DNA of 64,000 nt from Sesamum alatum. Lineage: Eukaryota > Streptophyta > Magnoliopsida > Lamiales > Pedaliaceae. Below, piece by piece: positions 13,701 through 23,583 of the stretch (its first letter is position 1; each line of letters begins with the position of its first letter). Made by a program: the position numbers and the translations under genes. Location: positions 14,012,001 to 14,076,000 of the forward strand of contig JACGWO010000003.1 of the NCBI GenBank assembly GCA_034509735.1, read 5' to 3'. The notes beneath the pieces were generated by a model that was not told the origin of the DNA, made no database searches, and was given only the letters and a program-made list of their open reading frames with translations.

Positions 13701-13790
13701 GCACCAGGAGACCTCTCTTTCTTGAAAAACTTGTCCTACAACAGCTGGTTGAACATGTCGACTGCAGCAAAATAGATATACCAACAGGTT
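10705..13790 (-). pseudogene. Antisense ORF of gypsy element G, spliced, split by a solo LTR
   Basis: Minus-strand coding remnant opposite to pol. The last exon runs about 13250 to 12775, is interrupted by the solo LTR 10774-12774, and resumes at 10773 to a TAG at 10705-10707. It encodes a helical, charged segment (LRAEIISLHKRLE, SSKLEELKKSLDF) and an acidic tail (DATDSDEEVPRELL). An upstream exon near 13330-13560 ends at a good donor, CAG/GTGAGT on the minus strand near 13327, and an acceptor TTATTAG lies near 13250. One frame change is visible near 13170. The make-up resembles the putative gypsy-type transposon proteins (Transposase_28) seen antisense in Tat elements; function unknown. Confidence 0.6.
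10774..12774 (+). repeat. Solo LTR of copia family 1
   Basis: 2001 bases from TGTTAGAATAGGTGACC to CTTTCA, flanked by TCTAG at 10769-10773 and 12775-12779. It matches the LTRs of element A in reverse orientation and has the complete LTR plan: conserved U3 block with CCATGG sites (11664-11713), TTGAC-rich promoter segment (12072-12133), TATA box CTATATAAAC (12181-12190), CA/CT microsatellites (about 12230-12300) and the CGCGCTTCCGCATTCG end block. No internal region remains. Confidence 0.94.
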
Positions 13791-14245
13791 AAGCGAACTA
13801 GCTAGACATGCAACGAGGAGAAGAAAAGGAGAAAGTTACCTTGATTTGAAAAGCAGTGTGAGAATTGTAAAGGGAAAATACCTTATATACTCCAGCAAGC
13901 TAGATAGTCTCATCAGCTTAGGACTCGAGCCTCCAGCTGGCAAGCACCCGCCAATCACGCCGCGCGTTAACACTTTAGTTAGATAGAGACTCTTCCCCTC
14001 TCTTATCTTTTGCCAATAATTGATTACTATCCTTTTTGCATAGGAATTTTTAATTTCCCTAGATCCACGAATGCTAGTCCCTTCGGATGAAATGAGTCTT
14101 CAATTGGAACCCCTAAGCTAGTTAACACTTCTTGGTGAACACAACAGGATTCGCCCTGCTAATGAGCACAAGTAGGAAGTGCCCTTATTTTCTACAAGAT
14201 ATCCTGCCTACTCCAGCCGTCCAAGCTCTGCAATCTGCACTCCTG
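13791..14245 (+). other. Non-coding region of element G before its 3' LTR
   Basis: Sequence between the antisense ORF and the polypurine tract; presumably promoter and 5' untranslated region of the antisense transcript. No reading frame or repeat is recognised, apart from scattered CAGCTGGC-like motifs. Confidence 0.4.
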
Positions 14246-14263
14246 GAGCGGTGGGGGGGGGGG
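14246..14263 (+). other. Polypurine tract of gypsy element G
   Basis: GAGCGGTGGGGGGG-type run with a block of consecutive G residues, directly followed by TGATGATGCCCCCG, the likely first bases of the 3' LTR. A polypurine tract primes plus-strand DNA synthesis. Confidence 0.6.
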
Positions 14264-14898
14264 TGATGATGCCCCCGAAACATTTCATGAGCCAGGCCCA
14301 TGGACAACAGCATAAGCCCAGCTGGTTGCAAACTAGCTGACCTACTAACAAGAAGGTAAAGGCCCGTGGGAACATTTCTTTTTATCTTCACTGAACTGGG
14401 AAGACCAGGAAACGAGCTCATCCCAGCCGGACACATCATCATATAACAAGGCATACATGTCATACAGCTTGCCAATGCGTCAGCACACATCATACTTAAA
14501 TAGCTCTAGCTGGCTCCTAGTAGATTGATGACAACCGATTTGGTAATCTACAAATACCAGATTTCTTGATTTCGAGGGAGACCTGACAAGTCCTCGTCAA
14601 TAGGTCATATCTTCATCAATATTGATTCAAATTCCAAATGGATTTTTCTATTGAGAAACTGACTCAAAGGGATTTCCAATGATGTATGGCACCTAGTAAC
14701 CACCCTCCGAATCTAGCTCCACGGTCACCTATAAAATGACCATTTGTGCAGTCATTTATCAAGAACATCACGCTCACACTCCTACTTTCAATTACTTAAG
14801 CATCGGAGCATTAGCCTCTCTTTGCAGGTTGGTCCCCCTCAATCTTAAGATTTTCTGGAAAATCCTTCAATCGTCATAAGTACCGTTGGACCTAGGTA
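14264..14898 (+). repeat. 3' LTR of gypsy element G, partial
   Basis: Starts with TG after the poly-G tract. It contains a TATA box (CTATAAAA, 14729-14736) followed by a GCATCGGAG-type segment and TTTGCAGGTTGGTCCCCC, features often seen in Tat-type LTRs. It stops where the LTR of element E begins at about 14899, without a clear CA end, so E probably inserted within it. Confidence 0.55.
14729..14736 (+). promoter_or_regulatory. TATA box in the LTR of element G
   Basis: CTATAAAA in the LTR, about 465 bases after its start, in the expected place for the U3/R transition. Confidence 0.5.
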
Positions 14899-15814
14899 TG
14901 CATCTGTAAAAACGAATGTGTTTATGAATTTATTGAAATAAGAAAATATTATAAATAAATTCTTTGAATTGATTGTATATTTGTGGGTATGCAAACTCTA
15001 TTTGAAACCTCTAATTCCTTCACTTCAAGAATGTGATCTTTGATTTCGGCAACTTCGGAGGTGAAACCTGACATTTGATCCCCTTCGATGTTGACTTTGA
15101 ATAACGTTAATTCGGGGGTCGTTGACTTGTTCCTTGATTAAACACTATAAATTTGGAGATACTTGACTTGAACTTGAATATTTCTTGGTGGATTTGAGGC
15201 TTTGATTTTCACCCAAGGTGGACTTGCTTCTTGATAATATTAATTCGTGGGTCTTTTGACTTCTTCTCGAATCGAGTATTGACTTTGGATGAATTTCGCA
15301 GCGAACACCTGGATTCTTGCCTTGAATGTCGTGGATCTTCCTTGATTTGCGCTTGAGAGGATTTGGAGACTCTCGCTTGTGTCTTCACTTGTCTTCAATT
15401 GTGTGCGCTGAATGAGCCCGAGGATCCCTTTATATAGCTGTCAAAGAGGTAGATTTGTGGTGAACTTGAACACCATTTTGTATTATTTCTTTATTTTAAT
15501 TTAAAGAAATTAATACTTTAAATATTTGGCAAGACATGATTGGTCAATTTTGACATTTTCTCTTTAATATTTGTATTTTTCAAAGAGATAAATATAAAAA
15601 ATATTTTTCTTGATTTGATTCACTAAACACTTCAGCTTGAGACTTGTCGGCTGTTGATTTGATGACGAAATATATATTAAAATATCAATTAAATTAACTA
15701 ATTACACTTGAAATTAATTCAGTAAGTTCTAAAATATAAATAGAAAAGGGAATATAATTGATAAATATTTTCACTTATCGTTATTTGATTGGGTACCAAA
15801 TTAATTTGTCTACA
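14899..15814 (-). repeat. 3' LTR of gypsy element E
   Basis: Read on the minus strand it starts TGTAGACAAATTAATTTGG right after a purine-rich tract and ends near TTTACAGATGCA, about 916 bases. A TATA box GCTATATAAAG lies at 15428-15438 (minus). The left boundary rests only on the CA/TG end and the change of sequence, since the other LTR of E is not in the window. Confidence 0.55.
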
Positions 15815-15829
15815 AATGCCCCCTCAAGA
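15815..15829 (-). other. Polypurine tract of gypsy element E
   Basis: On the minus strand CTCTTGAGGGGGCATT immediately precedes TGTAGACAAA, the start of the LTR. Confidence 0.55.
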
Positions 15830-17141
15830 GTCGTTCACGAACATATACTTGAAAATTGAATTTTCAAAGTGAATGAGTCACAAAAAATATGAATGAAATT
15901 TGAATGGGCTACAAAAAGAAAAAATGTCGGGCTGCATATAATGAAGACCTAATTAATAATGTCTTGGACCCATGAAACCTTTGCCCACATGTACAAGTAA
16001 AACCATGTCACCAATTATATATCTCAAGTGGAAGCAAGTTGTACTTCAACAACGTGAGACGATGAATACTATCTCAATGCAACGCGAGAGAATTCTGAGT
16101 GTTTGTGAATTCCATCTCTGGCTCAACTCTAGTAAAGAGAAAAATAAACGTGTTTCTGCATGGCTCAAGCTCCTTTTGAGTTAAGGAGTTTTAATTGGAC
16201 TGTAACTCAAATGCTAATTCTTCTTGGATTAAACACTTCAATTAGACATGTATATAAAGAGTTTAATCTAACATCGATCAATCATTGGGAAAATTGATTA
16301 TTGAACGAATTTGTGGTATGCTTCGATAGCCAAATATTTTTCATTTCTCAGTAATCTGGTATGCACACCAGGTGTCTGCTTTAATGCCTTAACGAGTTAC
16401 TGACGAAATTTCTTTGGATTTCTTTGCAGATTACGTGTTGTCCTTTGCGATTTCCAGCATAGCTGAAGCTCTTTGTAGGACGAGCCGTGGTCATTGATTC
16501 GATTGGATAATTTCTTTGACTTTGACTTCTATTTGCACAACAAACCATCTCAATTTGTGGCGATTTTAGAGGTAATTTTTAAAACAAATTCTAAAGCGAT
16601 TTTTTTAGAGGTATGTACAACAGTTACCATCGGAATTTGGTTTGTGGGACGCATGCAATCTTCTAGGTGTATTTGAACTTTTGTATCCTAACTAATGCTC
16701 AACTTCAATATTGTGACTTTTACTTTCAACATCATGGCCTTTGGTTTTGTGGGTCAAATAACTTGTAAGATAACTTGTGTTTTTTCTTTTTCCTTTCACT
16801 TTTTAGTATAGGCCTACTTTGCTGCAATTCCTTCAATGAAAAGCCATGTCAAAAATACTGGGCCTGTCCATTTTTTGTTGCTAGAAAAATGCCTGTCAAG
16901 TACACCATAGTAACGCCCATGGATTACTTTTGAAGCCCTTGTCATTTTTTCTTGAAGTCAAGTCAATTCGTCGACCATAATTTAGCTGACGTTGCAAATT
17001 AATACATGCTATTCTTTAATCAAGTGTGAATGCACATGATCTATTTGAGTTGATCTCTAACTCAATTAAATCTTATTTTTGTGCTTTTCTTTTTCACTAA
17101 CTCAATTAAATCTACAGTTTTTATGTGCTTTGATAGATTGC
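15830..17141 (-). other. Non-coding region of element E between its 3' LTR and antisense ORF
   Basis: AT-rich sequence without convincing coding content; frames of 60-70 codons (15972-16184, 16494-16676) show no family features. It continues after element A at 27582-27723 and presumably includes promoter and leader of the plus-strand antisense ORF. Confidence 0.5.
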
Positions 17142-19135
17142 TGAAAGATTATGTGGATCGTCCCGGGAAAAGCGCGAATGCGGAAGCGCGGTATAATTAA
17201 AAAAATAAATGCGGAATTTAAACATGCTTTTAAATTAAAACACGTTTCAAAGGGTGTGCCTTTGAAATTTCCCGGGCGTTCGGTGTATCTCATGAACGAA
17301 TAACATAAAATAAATCATGGAGGCCATAGGGTTGAAAATTAAAGAGGGACGAAAATTTAAAACGAGACCTACCCGTTGTCGTTTTCGTCTTCAACGGCTA
17401 CACGCGTTGTTCCCCGTTTTGCACCAAGATCCCGTCTTTGAGACCCTCTAATTCGTGACACACGATCCACCCACGTATCTTGCACGTCGTGCTAGCAACG
17501 AACAAGTGTATAATTTTGGAGTGGATGAATCAATAACACATTATCAATTAATGGTATTGATTCATCAAGATTCTAATGTTCCAAGAACAAAAGAATCAAG
17601 AAAACTATTTTCTTGAGAGAGAGAGAGGGCGGACGAGAGAGATGGGAGAGAGAGAGAAACCGTGTGTGTGTGTGTTGTGTGTGTGTGTTGGAGTTTCATC
17701 ATCATGTAAATTGTAGGATGCTAGGGGTTTATATAGAAGAGGAGTTTTAATCCTCTTTAAACTCCTCTTTTAAGAACTCTAATTTGACTAGGATTTTGAC
17801 CTAGTCAAAGTCCTAGTCAAACTAGTGTTTTGACCTAGTCAAAACGATCCTAGCCATCCATCTCTCCCATTAATCTCAACCGTTGATTTAATTTAATTTA
17901 ATGGAAATATTTAAAACCTATTTAAATATTTCCAAGAGGCTAAAATAAATATAAATATTATTTAAGCCCATTAAATAAATCCTTTTGATAAATCCAATTT
18001 ATCAATTTAATTCCTTCTATCAAATAGAAAGAATTATTTCTCCAAGAAAATAAAGGTCCCGATTAAATCTAATTTAATCATTCCTTCACTCCAATATTTA
18101 ATTCCAAATTAAATATTTAATTGTGTGTGGATAGTGTGTGACTCTTTAGGTTCACCATTCAGCTAGACTTGGTCGGATTCCTAGAATCCGTCCGTTACCA
18201 TGGGTGGCCATCTAGCAACGGTCCATGGCACTAGAGACTAGGTGAAATATTCAGGGATGAACATTTAGGCTCTAACAGTACGCTTGTCCTTCTGTCTTCG
18301 GTCTCATCACTTAGAGTCTAGGGCACGGAAAATGCAGGTATCCATTTTGGACCCAAGTGTCGGTCTGTCCTCACTAAACGCCGCAAGGGAATCCTTCCCT
18401 TCTGTTCAGTCACTGTGGCCACAGTTTTAGGGACAAGACCTAGAGTATACATGAGACTCAACTGTCAAAGCCTATTGACAGGAGACAGATCCTTTCTTGG
18501 AAACTACTGTCACTTTGCACACCAGGACTGCACTAGACATGGCTTATGACTACCAAAAGAGAATTCTGGCAATCTCTCACCATACCTAAGATACAGCCCT
18601 GATGTACAGGTAAACTCAGCAATTCCTCAAGTCAAAGGACTTGACCTGTACCGTTGGAACCGGAATACTCGTCATACCTTGCAGACCATACTCAAGGTCC
18701 TCCGTAAGACGGTTCCCGCGAGTCACCTCAGTCAGCTGCGTCCTCGCATGCTAACCCACTAACACTGCTTAGACGATCCTCGTCACCCGTCGATGAAACA
18801 CGACAGCAGATGCTCAGTGCAAGTCTCAAATGGAATCCCGGTACCCATTTTCGGGATTCCTTGACTTGGAGATTTCCGGACTGATTCGGGAAGACTGATT
18901 CCATGGACCTACCTCCAAGCGTAGTCCCAGTCCCCGAAATTGATTCTCAGTCCGTGGGCTTTGTTTGCGTAGTGAACAGATATGGATAAATCGGTGCAAG
19001 TGAACACAAACAAAGTAATGCCAAATGAAAATTCACTTCTTTATTCATTAATGATTTATCAAAACACCTATAATTGTCTAGACATAGGTTACATATACCC
19101 GCCAAAATTGGCTTACATGGTCACCTATTCTAACA
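17142..19135 (-). repeat. 3' LTR of copia A
   Basis: 1994 bases. It holds (minus orientation) a conserved U3 block (18195-18245), a TTGAC inverted-repeat cluster (17782-17844), a TATA box (17726-17736) and GT/GA microsatellites (17613-17695). It would supply the polyadenylation signal of the element RNA. Confidence 0.96.
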
Positions 19136-19385
19136 ATCTCCCACTTGACCTTTAAAAGCCAATCACCCATATGCCTAATCCCCATCTTCTCAAGATGTTG
19201 CGTATGAGCACTTTGCGACATAGGCTTTGTCAGCGGGTCTGCTGTGTTGTCTGCTGAGTTGACTCGGTCCATCCGAACGTCACCTCTTCCTACCATTTCT
19301 CTAAGAAGATGGTAGCGTCTAAGAATGTGTTTGGAACGGTGGTGAGATCTCGGTTCCTTCGCTTGCGCTATTGCACCGTTGTTAT
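19078..19385 (-). pseudogene. Out-of-frame C-terminus of RNase H (element A)
   Basis: Beyond the 2-base insertion the coding sense continues in another frame: AKEPRSHHRSKHILRRYHLL, then REMVGRGDVRMDRVNSADN, TADPLTKPMSQSAHTQHLEK and MGDWLLK, the normal end of Angela-like Pol. The frame runs on through the polypurine tract and into the LTR to a stop at 19078. A and F keep the same motif order here. Confidence 0.9.
19136..19149 (-). other. Polypurine tract of copia A
   Basis: On the minus strand GGTCAAGTGGGAGAT directly precedes the 3' LTR (TGTTAGAATAGG). D has the same tract at 33702-33715. Confidence 0.85.
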
Positions 19386-22300
19386 CACACAGAAGATGAC
19401 AACGGGCTCGGCGATGCTAGGCACCACACCCAACTCTTGGATGTAGTTTCTCATCCAAACCGCTTCCTTGGCAGCTTCTGAAGCCGCTATGTATTCAGCC
19501 TCAGTGGTGGAGTCAGCAGTGGTTGCTTGCTTGGAACTTTTCCAAGTCACCACTCCTCCGTTGAGTTTGAATACATACCCTGATTGAGACTTGGCATCAT
19601 CGTCATCAGACTGGAAGCTAGCGTCGCTAAAGCCTTCCAGAATTAGTTTTCCATTGCCATAGACTAGGAACATTTCCTTAGTCCTCCTTAGGTACTTAAG
19701 GATGCCCTTAACTGCATTCCAATGTGCCTCTCCTGCACAGGACTGATATCTGCTTGTCACGCTCAAAGCGTATGCAATGTCAGGCCTGGTGCAGTGGACC
19801 GCATATTGGATGCTACCTACGGCAGACGCATAGGGGATGACTTTCATCTTTTCAAGTTCCTCATCAGTCTGCGGGGACTGTTTCTTGGACAACTTGATCC
19901 CATGCCTCATAGGAAGGAACCCTCGTTTGGAGTTGTCCATTCGATATCTCTTTAGGACTTTCTCCACATACGAGTTTTGGGTGAGCCCTAACATCCTTTT
20001 AGATCTGTCCCTGACAATCTGGATGCCTAGGATGTAGGATGCTTCACCCAAGTCCTTCATGGAAAACTTGGTTGACAGCCATGCTTTCGTGTTTCCTAAC
20101 ATTCTGACGTCATTTCCAATGAGCAGAATGTCATCCACGTAAAGCACTAGGAACACTATGGAGCTCCCACTGACCTTCTTGTATACACAAGGGTCGGATT
20201 CGTTTTTGATGAAGTCATAACCCCGTATTACCTCATCAAATCGAATGTTCCAACTCCGGGAAGCTTGTTTGAGGCCATAGATGGACTTCTGGAGACGACA
20301 GACCTTCTGTTCTTCTCCAGTGACCGTGAAACCCTCCGGCTGATCCATATAGATCTCTTCTTCAACGAAACCGTTGAGGAAGGCCGTTTTCACGTCCATC
20401 TGCCATATTTCATAGTCATACCATGCTGCTATGGCAAGCAGGATCCGAATGGATTTAGCCATGGCTACTGGCGAGTAGGTATCCTCAAAATCGACCCCGG
20501 GTCGTTGAGTGTATCCCTTAGCTACAAGCCTAGCCTTGAAGGTAGTGACCTCTCCATCAACGCCGAGTTTGCGCTTGTAGACCCACTTACAGCCCACTGG
20601 CTTAACACCTTTCGGTGGATCTACAAGTCTCCAAACTTGGTTCTCGCTCATGGAGTCCATTTTGGTTTTCATGGCCTCAAGCCATTTCCCAGAGTCGATG
20701 TCTGACATCGCTTCCCCGTATGTCTTAGGATCGTTATCCAGAAGATCGGTCGCACCTAGAAATCCATATCTCACTGGAGGTCTGGATTCTCTAGTGGACC
20801 TTCGGAGAACGGGAACGTTAGTGGTAACTGTGGGCGCTGACTGTATCGGAGCCGGCGGTTCAGGGACCGGGACTGGCCTTTCTTGAGGTTGTCCTTCATG
20901 CCTAGCATGTTGGACTTCTCTAGGTTGGTCAGTCCTCCTAGTGTCTATCCTGAATCCTCTAGGTGAGGTTTCCGCGGCTGTTTCTGATGGCTGAGTTCCA
21001 TCACTTGATTCCTCAAGGATCAGCTCATCAGGTTGGATATCCTCTGGGAAGCCTTGCTCCAAGAATACTGCATTCCTTGAAACAAATACCTTTTGTTCCA
21101 AAGGGTCATAAAAGTAATAACCCGCAGTTTCTTTAGGGTATCCAACGAACCTGCATAGGCTAGATCTGGATTCTAGCTTATCTCCCACTAACCTCTTGAC
21201 GTATGCGGGGCTACCCCACACTTTCAAGTAGTTGTAGGATGCAGGCTTGCCGTGCCATATCTCATATGGCGTTTGGGTCACTACACTAGTAGGCGCCAAA
21301 TTCAATAACTTGGCTGCCGTTTCTAATGCATAACCCCAAAACGATAGGGGCAATTTGGTAAAACTCATCATGGAACGAACCATGTCCAACAGGGTTCGGT
21401 TCCTCCTTTCAGAGACGCCATTTAACTGTGGTGTTCCGGGAGGTGTCCATTCTGATATTATACCATGTTCCTTTAGATAATCTAGGAATTCGGCACTAAG
21501 GTATTCACCGCCTTGGTCTGACCGTAGGACTTTAATTTTGCAGTTGGTTTGATTCTCCACTTCAAGTCTGAATTCTTTAAACCTCTCAAGAGCTTCAGAC
21601 TTGTACCTCATTAGGTAAACATAACCATACCGTGAATGATCATCGGTGAAGGTTATGAAGTAGGAGAACCCACCTCGGGCCTGCGTCCTTAGTGGTCCAC
21701 ACACGTCTGTATGGACCAAGTCCAACAGACCTGTGGCAAGCCTGCTTTGTCCTACAAAGGGCTTCTTGGTCATTTTCCCTCTTAGACAAGATTCACAAGT
21801 TGGTAGATCACTCAAGTCCCCAACCTCTAGGTTCTTTGAGTCTACCAACCTTTTCATCCTATCTTGGGATATGTGACCTAGCCTAGCGTGCCACAGACGT
21901 GCGTTCCCGTTATTATCTAATTTCCGTTTGTGTTGAGCGTTAAGAACGAAATTCGTTTGTTGCAAGATATAGAGCCCATTATGTAATGTACCAAGTAGAT
22001 GAGCAATTCCACACCTCATCAAATAAAAGCAATTTTTATTGATTTTAAACTCATAACCATTATTGTCTAACAATGGAATGGAAATGATGTTTTTAATCAT
22101 ACTGGGTACAAAATAAACTTGCTCTAATTCTATGCTGATGGTATCACTAATAACTAAAGTGGCGGATCCTACTGCTTCTGCCGAGATGGCCTTGCCATTT
22201 CCGAGCTTCAGGATCATGTCCCCGCTACTTAGTTTTCTGCTTCTTTTCAACACCTGCAGATCATTGCAAATGTGAGCTCCACAGCCGGTATCCAATACCC

Positions 22301-23207
22301 AAGAGGCAGAATTAGTGACCATGTTAACCTCAATCACAAATATACCTTGGTTTGAGAAGAGTTTGGGGCACTCTCTCTTCCAATGCCCTTTCTCACGGCA
22401 GTTGATACATATGTCATATGCCTTCGACTGTTGCTTGGAGACAACCTTTCCCTTTCCTTTGCCTTTCCCCTCTTTGGCAATGGGAACACTCTGAGTGTTC
22501 GTAGCTGCTATGACTGCCTTTCCCTTCCCTTTCTTCCTTTTCCAACGTCCGGCGCCCTTGCCTTTCGTCTTGGAAGTAGAAGCACCTCCAAACAATACCG
22601 AAAGCGTGGACTTCTTAGTCGTTGCCTCGTATTGCACCAACATATTGATCAACTCATGAATACCCTTCTCAAGTGCATTCATGTTGTAGTTGACAATAAA
22701 TTGATCAAAGGAGGGTGGGAGTGACTGAAGGATCACATCTATGTACGTTTCGTTATCGAGACCTGCCTTTAGGTCCTCGAGCTTTTCCACTAGGGTAAGC
22801 ATTTTAACCCCATGCTCTTGTACAGAGGATCCTTCTGTTATTTTAGTTCCAAAGAACGCCTTGGTCGCGACATACCTAGTATGCCGGTCCGGGACTGCAT
22901 AGCAATCCTTAAGGCGAGCCATTATGGAAGGGACATCGTCTAGCCTTTCATATTGCTTTTGAATCTCATTGGTCATCGAAGCAAGTATGATGCTACGAAC
23001 CTTCCGGTTATCCTTATGCCAAGTCTCGAACGTCTCACGTTCCTCTGGCGTGGATCCTTCCGGTAAGGTCCTAGGGAGAGGCTCGTCCATGACGTAGCCT
23101 TGGTTCTCATAATCCAGGACTATCCTGAGATTGCGCAACCAGTCGTTGTAGTTGGTTCCATTAAATTTATTTGTCTCAAGAATGGTTGAAAGTGGGTTCT
23201 TAGACAT
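19368..23207 (-). CDS. gag-pol: Copia Gag-Pol polyprotein (element A), C-terminus lost by frameshift
   Basis: 1279 codons in one frame, starting at the only plausible ATG (MSKNPLSTILE), conserved in B and D. Order: Gag 1-265; zinc knuckle CINCREKGHWKREC 267-280; protease with DTGCG 306-310; integrase zinc site H440, H445, C471, C474; catalytic D501, D564, E600 (35 residues between the last two); RT with QMDVKTAFLNG (D938) and YVDD at 1023-1026; RNase H D1195 and E1236. The order PR-IN-RT-RH is copia. A 2-base insertion in the GT/AC run at 19386-19391 replaces the last catalytic Asp region of RNase H (expected CDNN after residue 1272) and ends the frame. All other domains look intact, so the element was functional very recently or the insertion is a sequencing error. 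Confidence 0.95.
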   Translation of the reverse strand: MSKNPLSTILETNKFNGTNYNDWLRNLRIVLDYENQGYVMDEPLPRTLPEGSTPEERETFETWHKDNRKVRSIILASMTNEIQKQYERLDDVPSIMARLKDCYAVPDRHTRYVATKAFFGTKITEGSSVQEHGVKMLTLVEKLEDLKAGLDNETYIDVILQSLPPSFDQFIVNYNMNALEKGIHELINMLVQYEATTKKSTLSVLFGGASTSKTKGKGAGRWKRKKGKGKAVIAATNTQSVPIAKEGKGKGKGKVVSKQQSKAYDICINCREKGHWKRECPKLFSNQGIFVIEVNMVTNSASWVLDTGCGAHICNDLQVLKRSRKLSSGDMILKLGNGKAISAEAVGSATLVISDTISIELEQVYFVPSMIKNIISIPLLDNNGYEFKINKNCFYLMRCGIAHLLGTLHNGLYILQQTNFVLNAQHKRKLDNNGNARLWHARLGHISQDRMKRLVDSKNLEVGDLSDLPTCESCLRGKMTKKPFVGQSRLATGLLDLVHTDVCGPLRTQARGGFSYFITFTDDHSRYGYVYLMRYKSEALERFKEFRLEVENQTNCKIKVLRSDQGGEYLSAEFLDYLKEHGIISEWTPPGTPQLNGVSERRNRTLLDMVRSMMSFTKLPLSFWGYALETAAKLLNLAPTSVVTQTPYEIWHGKPASYNYLKVWGSPAYVKRLVGDKLESRSSLCRFVGYPKETAGYYFYDPLEQKVFVSRNAVFLEQGFPEDIQPDELILEESSDGTQPSETAAETSPRGFRIDTRRTDQPREVQHARHEGQPQERPVPVPEPPAPIQSAPTVTTNVPVLRRSTRESRPPVRYGFLGATDLLDNDPKTYGEAMSDIDSGKWLEAMKTKMDSMSENQVWRLVDPPKGVKPVGCKWVYKRKLGVDGEVTTFKARLVAKGYTQRPGVDFEDTYSPVAMAKSIRILLAIAAWYDYEIWQMDVKTAFLNGFVEEEIYMDQPEGFTVTGEEQKVCRLQKSIYGLKQASRSWNIRFDEVIRGYDFIKNESDPCVYKKVSGSSIVFLVLYVDDILLIGNDVRMLGNTKAWLSTKFSMKDLGEASYILGIQIVRDRSKRMLGLTQNSYVEKVLKRYRMDNSKRGFLPMRHGIKLSKKQSPQTDEELEKMKVIPYASAVGSIQYAVHCTRPDIAYALSVTSRYQSCAGEAHWNAVKGILKYLRRTKEMFLVYGNGKLILEGFSDASFQSDDDDAKSQSGYVFKLNGGVVTWKSSKQATTADSTTEAEYIAASEAAKEAVWMRNYIQELGVVPSIAEPVVIFCVITTVQ

Positions 23208-23312
23208 CTTAAAATCTACATGTTGAAAAACAACGCGCGATCAGCAGAAAGTAAAGACGGTGGTTTGATAAAAATAATTAAATGCTTGGTCTTTAGTCAT
23301 TTAATCCTCCCA

Positions 23313-23323
23313 CTATTTATACG
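23313..23323 (-). promoter_or_regulatory. Internal TATA-like motif ahead of gag (element A)
   Basis: CGTATAAATAG on the minus strand, just over 100 bases before the gag ATG; also in B and D, degraded in F. Confidence 0.4.
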
Positions 23324-23583
23324 AAAACACGGTACTCTCAAACGTAGTTTTCGGGAAATCCTTTCCTAGTGGGCTTGGGATCCACAGCGATTTTTCCCAT
23401 ACCCCGCTTTTACGATTCGCATGGAAAAGATCCTGTGGGAGGTATTCCATACCATTCTCGTTCCACGAGATTCCCAAGGTTATTGCCTCACCTTTTGCAT
23501 GATCCCGAGGACTCCAAGCGAATCATGCTAATTAGGCGTTAGACCCGACCCAATCGACCGAGCCATGGACCCACTAGTACCCC

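Larger units (their letters stand above)
5882..14898 (+). mobile_element. Ty3/gypsy element G (Tat-like), 3' part
   Basis: A plus-strand gypsy relic: RNase H and integrase, stop near 9747, non-coding spacer, an ORF on the opposite strand, a poly-G polypurine tract and the beginning of a 3' LTR. Copia B interrupts it on the left, and two solo LTRs (7486-9695, 10774-12774) interrupt it inside. Gag, protease and RT would lie left of the window beyond B. A spliced ORF antisense to pol and upstream of the 3' LTR is known from the plant Tat clade, which is the basis for the lineage call. Confidence 0.78.

Noticed and set aside
13380..13784. 134-codon minus-strand frame beside the antisense ORF of G
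   Set aside because: The family-like coding sense near 13330-13560 is in another frame; this one shows no recognisable features.
17613..17695. GA and GT microsatellites as independent repeats of interest
   Set aside because: They are part of every family 1 LTR, near the expected transcript start, and vary by slippage only.
19368..19400. Programmed frameshift at the end of pol in element A
   Set aside because: No slippery site, the shift lies inside the RNase H active site, and F and D show the unshifted motif order; a simple dinucleotide insertion fits better.
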